Source: Polyrhizophydium stewartii (lineage: Eukaryota; Chytridiomycota; Chytridiomycetes; Rhizophydiales). Taken from it: a DNA stretch of 12,623 nt. The first letter of the stretch is position 1, and every line of letters starts with the position of its first letter. The stretch is taken from NCBI GenBank assembly GCA_027604665.1, contig JADGIZ010000504.1, positions 1 through 12,623 of the forward strand, given 5' to 3'. Of this stretch, positions 1 to 7,849 are shown one piece after another. Position numbers and translations under genes: made by a program. The notes below the pieces were generated by a model. It was not told the origin of the DNA and searched no databases. It worked only from the letters and a program-made list of their open reading frames with translations.

Positions 1-294
1 GGCCCACGGCGGGGCGCGGGCGGGCGGGGGCGGGCGCTTGCAGGCACGCACCTGGACCGAGCCCGTGAGCAGGAAGAACAGGTTGGCGTACTTGGAGAAC
101 TGCTCGAACAGGAACTTGGGCAGGAACGTCACCAGGCTGTACTTGCCCGTCGACACCGAGTTGTGCAGGAACCGCTGGGCGTCGTTCTTGATGCGGTCGT
201 TGAGCGCAATCGTGCGCTCGCCAATGGGCACATGCGTCGACTGCTCGGGCTCGACGATGCCGATGGCCTCGAACACCGAGCGCAGGCCGCCCAT
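1..294 (-). CDS. P4-type ATPase (phospholipid flippase), first coding exon, partial
   Basis: Exon 52-294 encodes 81 residues from an ATG at 292-294; intron 1 begins at 51 (GTGCGTGCC) and runs off the window. The peptide has the N-terminal signature of Drs2/ATP8-type flippases: RTIALND, then STGKYSLVTFLPKFLFEQF and KYANLFFLL, which leads into the first membrane helix; it stops at GSVQ just where family members continue with a QIP-like motif. P4-ATPases move aminophospholipids to the cytosolic leaflet of Golgi, endosomal or plasma membranes. The catalytic DKTGT loop lies outside the window, so subfamily and substrate cannot be assigned. The reading frame stays open upstream of this ATG, so a slightly longer N-terminus is possible. 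Family is known from homology; exon end and start are inferred. Confidence 0.88.
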   Translation of the reverse strand, partial: MGGLRSVFEAIGIVEPEQSTHVPIGERTIALNDRIKNDAQRFLHNSVSTGKYSLVTFLPKFLFEQFSKYANLFFLLTGSVQVRACKRPPPPARAPPWA

Positions 295-465
295 TCTTGC
301 GTTGAGGCGGACGGCGGCGGGGGCGGCGCGAGTTGGGAGAAGTCGCGGCCGGCGCCCGATCCACGGCCTCGACGCCGCCGGCCTGGCACGCCCGCCCGCC
401 GGCACGCCCGCCCGCGGCACGAGCCCCGCCCCCGCAGATGCTCGGGCACGCCCGGCCCGCTTCAT
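295..465. other. Intergenic gap between PTRHD1 stop and flippase start
   Basis: 171 bp, very GC-rich, must hold the flippase promoter and PTRHD1 3' end if the two genes are separate units. It contains an exact 15-bp direct repeat (GGCACGCCCGCCCGC at 385-399 and 401-415). No TATA-like sequence or AATAAA is evident. Several long open frames cross it on both strands but none resembles a protein. Confidence 0.5.
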
Positions 466-1106
466 TCACCGCCATAGCTCGCACTTGGCCGCCTTGAAGA
501 ACGGCACCGCCTGCGACCGCGACTGCGGCAGCGTCGCCACCGCAGTCAAGGTGTTCTCGGGCTGCTCGACCCACCGTTCAAACTCAATGCCCGCCTCGGC
601 CATCTGCCCGCACAGGCCCTCGAGCTTGCCGAGGTTCTTGACGCCCAGAACAACCTTGTGCATGTTGGCCAGGTCGCCGAGATACGACACCACCCGCGGG
701 TGCGTCCAGTGCTTCGCCAGGACCGCCGTCGTGGCGTGGCATGCCTGCGCCGCAATGCTGCCCCCGGACCACCCGGCCTGCGTGCAGGCGGGTTCGGGCG
801 TGGTGGCGTCAGCGGCTTGCGGTGCTGTGCGCCTCGCGGCGGCCGGGCGACCCCGACCTTGGCGAGGTCCTTCCTCATGATGATGTACATGACGAGCGGG
901 TCGTGGTCGCCGTGCGCCGTTGCGGGCGCCGTTGCGGACGCTCCCGCGGCCGCTGCCGCAGCCGAGGCAGCAGCCCCCTGCATCTCACCCGCTGCCACCG
1001 CTGACGCAGCCATCGCCGCCGCGGCGTGCGCGGGGCCCGACACTGCCGACGCCGCTGTCGCCGCCGCAGCCGCCGCGGCCGCCCCTGCAGCTCGAGTCGC
1101 GGCCAT
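466..1106 (-). CDS. PTRHD1: PTRHD1-like peptidyl-tRNA hydrolase (PTH2 family)
   Basis: Two exons, 858-1106 and 466-777, joined across an 80-bp phase-0 intron (donor GTCGGGG at 857, acceptor CAG at 778-780), give about 186 residues. The conserved part begins near residue 70: LVMYIIMRKDLAK, then after the splice AGWSGGSIAAQACHATTAV, MHKVVLGVKNL and WVEQPENT, ending ELWR. This order matches animal PTRHD1 (about 140 residues) closely, including the QACHA and EQPEN motifs. PTH2 enzymes cleave peptidyl-tRNA that has dropped off ribosomes; whether PTRHD1 proteins all have that activity is less certain. The first 65 residues are almost pure Ala/Ser/Thr, which is unusual. Start at 1106 is chosen as the methionine opening this tract; another in-frame ATG lies at 1142. 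Divergent from the deaminase gene. Confidence 0.9.
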
Positions 1107-1170
1107 CCCAAACAAATCAGGGCGAAACCTGCTTCTCTGCACTCACCCTCCAACCCACCATCCTCTCGAC
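1107..1170. promoter_or_regulatory. 64-bp shared divergent promoter region (PTRHD1 / ADAL)
   Basis: The start codons of the minus-strand PTRHD1 gene (1106) and the plus-strand deaminase gene (1171) are only 64 bp apart, so both promoters and both 5' leaders must lie here or overlap the opposing coding sequence. The ADAL side is pyrimidine-rich (about 1131-1168). No TATA box is visible. If PTRHD1 starts at 1142 instead, the gap shrinks to 28 bp. Confidence 0.55.
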
Positions 1171-2392
1171 ATGGACGCCTTCCTTCGCCGCCTGCCCAAA
1201 GTGGTGCGGTGCCCGCCGCCATCGGCGGCCTGCACGTGCGTGCATCGCGGCTCACACGCCACAGGAGCTGCACGCCCACCTCAATGGCTCCGTGTCGCGG
1301 GAAACAATCCGCCAGCTGCTCGCAGCCCACCCGCCGGACTCGCCCCTGCACGCAGAGTTCGCCGAGTTTGAGCGCCAATGCAGCCTCGAAAGCTTCAGCT
1401 CTTTCTTTGGCCTATTCCGCTTCGTGTATGCCGTCACGGGCACCAAGGCCGCAATCCGCGCCATCGCAAAGCAGGTCGTGCTCGACTTTGAGGCGGACGG
1501 GTGCACCTACCTCGAGCTGCGATCGACCCCTCGCTGCGGCACCGGCGACCTCGGATCCAAGCAAGAGTACGTGGACGCATGCCTCGCCGGTACCCAGGAT
1601 GCACTCCAAGAGCTTGCCGCGCGTGGCGTCGCCATGGACGTGAAATGGATCCTCAGCCTCGACAGGCGGCACTCGCTCGAAGCAGGCCTCGACACCGTCG
1701 ACCTGGCCGTCGCCAACATGCACCGCGGCGTCGTTGGTGTCGACCTGTGCGGCGATCCCGAGGTGGGCGGCTTCCTCCAGCTCAAGCCGGCCTTTTCCAA
1801 GGCGCGGGCTGCGGGTCTCAAAGGTGAGCGGCGCGCGCCACGGCAGTGACGCGAGTGCGTCGACGAGGGGAGTTCCGGCTGATCGCGTCACCAGTCACGC
1901 TGCATATGGCCGAGATCGAGTCGCAGGGCCAGGACACCATCGACATGCTGGACTTTGGGCCCGACCGAATCGGCCACGGCACCTTCCTCTCGGGTGAGTC
2001 GCGCGACCGTGTAATTCGCGACGCAATCCCGATCGAGGTGTGCCTGTCGTCCAACGTCATTGGCATGACCGTCCCGTCCATCGAGGAGCACCACTTCAAC
2101 CACTTTCACTTCCAGGGCCACCCTTGCGTGCTATGCGTGAGTCGGCGGTCGTGGTGCGCTTGCGGTGTCGAGCGCCATGGCTGAGATCCCCTGTGCACAG
2201 ACGGATGACCGCGGCGTGTTTGCCTGCTCACTCGTGCACGAGTACTCGCTCGTCGAGAAGCACTTCAGACTTTCGCACGCAGACATGGTCCAACTCGCTC
2301 TGAAGTCTGTTGACTATATTTTCGCCGACAACGAGACCAAGCAGCGCGTGCGTTCGCGCATCGACGCCTTTAAGGCTGCCGAGGCGCTCTGA
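1171..2392 (+). CDS. ADAL: N6-methyl-AMP deaminase (adenosine deaminase-like protein)
   Basis: Exons 1171-1203, 1265-1823, 1895-2136 and 2201-2392 (introns 61, 71 and 64 bp; donors GTGCGG, GTGAGC, GTGAGT) encode 341 residues, close to human ADAL (355). All deaminase signatures appear in order: ELHAHLNGS (zinc ligands H14 and H16), YLELRSTPR, TLHMAE (H201 zinc, E204 catalytic), DRIGHGT (H225), LSSNV and TDDRGVFA (D280 zinc, D281). The HAHLNGS and LRSTPR forms point to the ADAL/MAPDA branch rather than classical adenosine deaminase. This cytosolic enzyme converts N6-methyl-AMP, released from m6A-modified RNA, to IMP. The HAH motif only reads correctly once intron 1 is removed, fixing that junction. 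Convergent with the receptor gene, stop codon to stop codon. Confidence 0.95.
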
Positions 2393-5300
2393 TCAGCTCG
2401 GTGGCAATAAAGCGTCCTTCCGGCCTCTGCTGCCGAAGAACGGCAATCCGAGCCTACTCCACCGGGCGGCGCTTCTTGACCTGTGCGAGCTGCACACGAC
2501 GGCCGACCGAATGAGTTTAGGCGTGTCCACTTGATCATTGCATCTCAGTGTGATCAACAACTCGCATGCGGCCCGGTGTGTCCAAGCACCGGCCTACGCA
2601 TCAGTGGCAGTCAGCCCTCCGCCAGGATCGGTTTGAGTACACCGCACGTACCTTAATCTTGTCGCTGAAACACAACATCAGCTGACGATGCCCGATGGTC
2701 AGAGCACACATTCGAGGATCCGCGTGCTGTACATCGACTGCGCGCACGCTTAATATTGCCGAAAGCGGAATGTACTCGATCTGGCCGTTGCAGAATATCA
2801 GCTCACTGACGAGCAGTCAAGAAGTCTGCCGAAGACACTTCACGAGCTCACCTGGGAGCCATCACGAGTCTCGATACGCAGGATTGATAATGGTGCGGAA
2901 AAGATGGTCACAATGGCGCAACGCCACCGTCCAAACAGCCGTTTTTCAAGGACCGTGGCTGCGGTTCGTGTTTCATCAGGCCTGGCCAGCGAGAAAGCGT
3001 GGTGGAAGCTGCATGCACGCACCAGCAAGAGTCATGTGGACCTTGTGGCGCATGATCTCCCCCATGACGATCGGGTCCATTGCCCGTGTCTCGGTGTTGA
3101 CGCGAGCCGATCGGGTCCTGGACCTGTGATGCCGCTGCGTGTGTCTAATCGAGTCAGAGCCGTCAGCAAAGATGGTAGATCTGCGCCGCCCTGCGCTCGA
3201 GGTGCTTTCGCTGCTGCGTCTTTGTCTTTCCTGGCCGCCTACATGCTTCAACATGCTGCTGTGCTTGGCGATGCGCGGGAGGAAAAACCGCCATATATAC
3301 GGCCAAAGAATGAGTATAAATCCGATGATTCCTCCAACAGCAGCCGCGACGATTTGCGTAGCAAACTGTGTGATTGTGTTGCGACTGCTTGAAGTGATGA
3401 GACTTGCAATTGCAGAAATCAGAACAAGAAATATAGCCGTCGTGGCGCACTCGATCGAGTCGTTGATGCTCGACATAATGTTGCGATTGGCAAACGAAAG
3501 CACGAGAACGCCGATGCACAGCAGATGAATGGCGCATGGAGTGATCGAGACGAGCGCGGAGGAGCGAGAAGCCGCGATAACGCATGTGTAGACGGTTGTG
3601 TCCGTTTGAGCGTCGTAAACAGCCGCGGACTGGAGTGGCATCAAAGCCGATTCGACTGTGAGCGGTGACTTTTGCATACATCATAGCCCAATTCTATGTC
3701 AACAAGCCCTGCATATCATGCTGGAAGTCTGCATCCACTAAGCCGACTCACCATGACAATGACAACAAGGGTGACGACGAGCCCCAAGATGTGGCTCTGA
3801 TTAATGCGCTCGATAATCCGCGAGTATTTGGTCCCAAGTAGATTCACAAGCGCAAACAGATGAAGCGACTTTGACTCGCACTTTAGCACAACAACGGTGC
3901 ATTCCAGGATAATCGCGGACACAATACCTTGACAAACATGGATGAATATACGGTCGCGAGGCCAAGCTGCAGTGGCCACAGCCGCATGGCACACAGAGTG
4001 TCGCTTCCCTTGCCGACAGTCATGAAACCGTTCAGCTGCGCGATTGCAAGCCCCAGCTGTGTATGATCATCATGAGCGTGCATTAGAACGCACAAACGCA
4101 CTCTGTATCGGTTCAAATCTCGCCTGCTCTCACCCCGGTCGTGGACACTGTGTTTGGCGCTAGCCTGTAAATCTGCAGGTATGCGGCAGAGCCAAGGCAG
4201 ATCAAGCACGTGATGGCGGCAACAGTGAGCCCAAGTTGGACTAAGGGCTGATCAAGGTCAACAAAGTCCTCGGCGGACTTTGGGTAATCAATCGGTACGT
4301 CGTTGAAGCTGCGGTTTCCATTCCTGCGGAAACGGACGGACGAAAAAGGTTAAGCCGAGTCTAAGCAGGCGTTTTCTCGCAACCACGCACGAACCAAAAG
4401 AAGGCGGACACGTTTGGTGTAAACGTGCCCTCGCAACTCGCCTCTGGTATCGTGACAGTACCGGTTGCAATTGTGTCCGAGTCGAGCTTGTTACCACGGT
4501 GCTGCATGACGACAAAGGGACTGACGCCGGGGTCACCGTTTGCAGTGAAACGACTAAAACCGCTCAAACTATGCAAGCCATCGAAAGGCGCGAGCAAACG
4601 CGCGAGAGTCAGGTTCGACGTCAGCAAGCCGTTTGCGAGATCCTGCGCCGTCGATCCAGTGTCCTCGAGGAGCTTAACACGAAGACATATCAGCACACAG
4701 GCAGGCCAGACTGTACTGAATGACAAGAAAGGCCGAGGGAACACACCTGCTCGAACGCTATTACGAGCTTGGTAATGCTGTCATAGCCTATCATGGTTGC
4801 CAGCGCAGGACTGCTATTTGTTCCAGGATCGTCGTAGAAGAAGCTCGAGGGGTAGTTTTGCTTTGTTGGATCGGTCTGCGTGGCGCTGATTTCCGTGTAC
4901 GACGCGAGATCGTTCGAAAGCGTCCAGCTAACCATTGATTGAAAGCGAGGCCGCCAGGCCTGGAAGTATGGGTCGCTGAAGAACGGCCCGGTGGGTGGAG
5001 AGATGAAGATGGCGCCCCTAAGCAACATAGGATCAACCTTGGTGTCTGTTGGTCGAACAAAGCGGCGTCAGCACAGAGAGAAGAAGTACTCAACTTTGGA
5101 CTCCTTTGACTTGCCCCACCGCGATTGCAGGCTCGCGTCGTTGATCATGGTCGAGTACATCGCCCAAACTGTCGAGCAGACCAAATTGACATCAGCAGCT
5201 GCGGTCATCCAAAATGGGACGAAGTGGCGCGACTCGGCGCACCGTAGTCAGGGCCGATGCGGCCCGTGCGGTTCGCGGCCATGACCATGTCCACAGTAAA

Positions 5301-6331
5301 AATCGACTGCACGAGACACAGAATAATACGCAAACCATTCGCCTTGAGAAACACAAACGAGTCTGCTATCTGCGGATAGTAAAGGTCCGATACTGCCTTG
5401 TTGTACGTGGCAACTTTGATGCTGGAAACGATGTTGATGCCTTGAGAAGGAAAATAGCTTATAGCGACGGCGACGGCACCGGGATACACTCCGCTTGAGG
5501 CATACAACGCCGCGATCTTGCTCCAGCCAAAGTATCTGAAGATGGCTGCCATTCCGACAAATCGCTGCTGCATGCTGAGCTTGAAGCGATAGAATAGCGG
5601 GTATCTGTTGATCAAGCGGCCAGCTCAGCAGTTGAGTCGAATAGAACGTCTTGAGTGTGCGGGAAGGGCAGTGCCGACCCACATGCGCTTGGTACTCAGT
5701 GGCATTCCTCCAGCGTTTGTTGTACAGTGCGGCAACTAATCGATCGAGAGGTCAGCATCCGCCACTCGTTGTCCATCGACTTGACAGATGGTGTCACTTG
5801 ATGACTTGCCTTTGGGCAGACCAGGCTTATCGCCTGTGTGGTGGAACTCCAGCTACCGCTTATAACGAACGCAGGCTTGATGGTATCACAAAGCCAGACG
5901 GCGTCGTCATACGCAGCAGCGATCTGAGTGTCGCCAGACGCGACCGTGATGCGGCGCAGCTGCAATGTCGCGTCGCGTAGGACGCTGGTCGAGTTGTTGG
6001 CCTCCCAGACTGCCATGCGTGCGCCTACACGACAGCGGGCGTGGTTGCAAGCGGATGCGCCACGTTCAGTCACGGGGTGGGGCGTGAGTGGGTCAGGATG
6101 CTGCGAGCTTGATAAGTTCGCCCCGCAACATGCGCGAACCGCCCGGTCCACGAGCGCCAGCTTTCAAGACGCACCGAGCAGCGACTGGTCGCCAAGGTAG
6201 AGCGTGTAGTCGGACACGACCGCAAGGGTCAAGGTGGCGAAGCTCTTGTTTGCGGGCCGCACCCCCAGCACCGCGACCGTCGCGAGTAGCGTTGCGTGCG
6301 AGACAGCGACAAGGATTGCGTGAGCTCGCAT
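2393..6331 (-). CDS. Class C (GABA-B-like) G-protein-coupled receptor with C-terminal PH domain
   Basis: Fourteen exons: 6175-6331, 6024-5810, 5735-5683, 5604-5243, 5168-5095, 5037-4747, 4672-4395, 4323-4134, 4056-3928, about 3874-3752, 3668-3023, 2958-2852, 2780-2652, 2593-2393; about 985 residues. Order: signal peptide (1-25); periplasmic-binding-like ligand domain (about 33-476, e.g. SGSWSSTTQA, IFRYFGWSKIAALY, FNDVPIDYP); seven membrane helices, TM1 about 505-530 and TM7 about 726-748, with the conserved TM3 cysteine (LCAMRLW) and loop-2 cysteine (VYTCV), and SINDS before TM6; a basic Ser/Arg tail; then a PH fold about 826-935 (RLFGRWRCAIV, YIPLSAILSV, final-helix tryptophan in AWTHRAACELL). 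No cysteine-rich domain links ligand domain and TM1, as in GABA-B receptors. Ligand unknown. The exon 10 start (3868, 3874 or 3880) and exon 13 start (2780 or 2801) are ambiguous. Confidence 0.87.
2406..2411 (+). terminator. Candidate poly(A) signal for ADAL
   Basis: AATAAA lies 13 nt after the ADAL stop codon. On the opposite strand it is inside the last coding exon of the receptor gene. A single hexamer can occur by chance, and no clear equivalent is seen after the other genes. Confidence 0.35.
5736..5809 (-). other. GC-AG intron in the receptor gene
   Basis: The second receptor intron starts with GCAAGT after AAG, the classic minor GC-AG donor context, and ends TTAG. It is 74 bp and phase 0, and joins SLVCPK to a 53-nt exon (5683-5735). 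That exon supplies MPLSTKRI and then YPLFYRF across the next intron, matching the family pattern PALSxxxxFPxFFR. No GT donor restores this match. Confidence 0.72.
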
Positions 6332-6550
6332 CGGCAGCTTGCTGGATATGGGCAGAGACAGGACGACATGTTTCGATCAGAGTTGGCTTGATTCCCGGCT
6401 CGGAATGAACCAATTGCTGCGCTCGTCGAGCGCCGGGATTCCCGTGGACGAGCGTGCGCTCATCAAGCACTCCGGAGGGCCGAGGAGCATGGCCACGCGC
6501 AAGCCCGGCGGCAGGCATCGTCGATTCATCTTTCCCAGTTTCTCCGCATC
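6332..6550. promoter_or_regulatory. 219-bp divergent promoter region (receptor / ADI1)
   Basis: This gap separates the receptor ATG (6329-6331, minus) from the ADI1 ATG (6551, plus). It contains CCAAT at 6410-6414, about 137 bp before the ADI1 start, and an imperfect inverted repeat, 6390-6399 against 6432-6441 (nine of ten positions pair). No TATA box is evident. Regulatory use of either element is unproven. Confidence 0.45.
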
Positions 6551-7778
6551 ATGGTCACCGCCTGGTTCTACGCCGACTCTGATGCCGACCCCCGCGAGCC
6601 GCACCAGTACGAGCCCAACCGCGAGGTGTCGCTGGACGAGCTTGCGCGCCTCGGCGTCCTGCACTGGACGTTCGACCCGGACACGGAGCTCGACAAGGTC
6701 AACGAGCTGGCGGCCCAGCGCAAGTACGTCAGCCGCGACGAGGTGCGCCGCGCTTGTTTTGGGCCTCGAAGCACCCTGCCGCGCCGCGCCGCAGCCGGTG
6801 CACAGGCGTCTGCCTGGCCTGCTGCACCTGCCTGCTGCCTGCGGCGGGCCGCGCCGCCGCCTGCCTGCTGCGGGCACGCCGTGTGTCTGACCCGCGGGCG
6901 CCGTGCAGGTCAACATTGCCCGCGACACGCTGCCCAACTACGACGAGAAGCTCAAGACGTTCTTCACCGAGTGCGTCCTCCGCCGTCCTCCGTTGCCGCC
7001 CGCCCGCACTCCGCCGCCCTCCTGCCCGCGGACCGGGCGGCATCGGCTCGCTCGCGCCTCGCCCGCACCTCGCACCCCGCAGCGTCGTGTCTCTGGCGCT
7101 GACCAGCTCGCCTGCGATGCACCGCCTCGCGCACCCTCTCCGCAACCTGCTCGTGCCGGCGCCGGCAGGCACATCCACGACGACGAGGAGATCCGCTATA
7201 TCCTTGCCGGATCGGGCTACTTTGACGTCCGCGACGAGCAGGACCGCTGGGTGCGCATCAACACCAAGAAGGGCGACATGATCATCCTGGTGCGGGGGTG
7301 TCTCTGGCGGCTGCCGGGTGTCTTGCGGTGCGCTGATCTCTCGCTGTCCCCAGCCCGCGGGCAGCTACCACCGCTTCATCCTCGACACGAACAACTACCT
7401 CAAGGCCATGCGCCTGTTCAAGGAGGTGGGCGGCATCCGCATCCGCCTCCGCCTCGGCTCGGGTCGGCGATGGTGCGATTTTCGCCGCCGCTGACGACTG
7501 CGCCGCAGGACCCCAAGTGGACGCCCATCAACCGCTCCGAGGAGACGGACAAGCACGAGCGCCGCGTCGAGTACCTCGAGGCGCTCAAGAAGGCCGCCGC
7601 GCCGGCCGCCGCTGCCGTCGGTAAGCGCGCCTCGCCCGAGTCCGACGCCGCCGACGCCGCGCCGGCCGAGACGGCCGATCTGCCTGCGGCCAAGAAGCTC
7701 AAGGATGAGGCCGCGGCCCCGGCTGCGGGCGCCGCCGATGCGCAGAGTGAGCCCGCGACAGCGACGGCCGCCGAGTAA
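6551..7778 (+). CDS. ADI1: Acireductone dioxygenase (methionine salvage)
   Basis: Exons 6551-6742, 6909-6970, 7169-7289, 7354-7425 and 7509-7778 (introns 166, 198, 64 and 83 bp) encode 238 residues. The first 176 align with eukaryotic [23 protein letters not shown] at the N-terminus, [46 protein letters not shown] and KAMRLF. Metal ligands H86, H88, E92 and H131 sit exactly two positions before human H88, H90, E94 and H133. The cupin enzyme oxidises acireductone to the 2-keto acid precursor of methionine (Fe form) in the salvage pathway. Human ADI1 has 179 residues; here about 60 extra C-terminal residues rich in Ala, Glu and Asp hold KRASPES and PAAKKLKD (208-215), a possible nuclear localisation signal. 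The ATG is fixed by homology. Convergent with the formin, 71 bp between stops. Confidence 0.95.
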
Positions 7779-7849
7779 GGCCACCGCCCTCCCCCTGCCC
7801 CGCCCGTGCACCAGCGGGGAGAGCACGGAAATGAAGATTGCTTTTGCGT
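7779..7849. other. 71-bp convergent gap between ADI1 and formin stops
   Basis: Both genes must end their transcripts here or inside each other's last exon. No AATAAA or its complement is seen; the nearest A-rich motif is GGAAATGAAG at about 7828-7837. Confidence 0.45.

Noticed and set aside
658..1371. 237-codon plus-strand open frame rich in Ala.
   Set aside because: It is the antisense of the PTRHD1 Ala tract and runs through ADAL exon 1 and intron 1; no independent protein character.
920..1849. 309-codon plus-strand open frame containing most of ADAL.
   Set aside because: Only 1265-1823 of it is real coding sequence; the first 115 codons are antisense to PTRHD1, promoter and intron, and the last codons read into intron 2.
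3163..3684. 173-codon minus-strand open frame rich in His and Arg overlapping the receptor TM5-TM7 exon.
   Set aside because: The overlapping frame encodes three membrane helices with class C motifs; this one is its shadow.
5605..5735. Apparent frameshift in the receptor ligand domain: three frames here offer family-like pieces (VLFDSTAELAA, FYSTQLLS, INRYPLFYRF).
   Set aside because: A GC-AG intron (5736-5809), a 53-nt exon (5683-5735) and a normal 78-bp intron (5605-5682) give a continuous frame with a better family match, so no break is needed.
6390..6441. Imperfect 10-bp inverted repeat in the receptor/ADI1 divergent gap.
   Set aside because: One mismatch and a 32-bp loop in GC-rich DNA; expected by chance and without other support.
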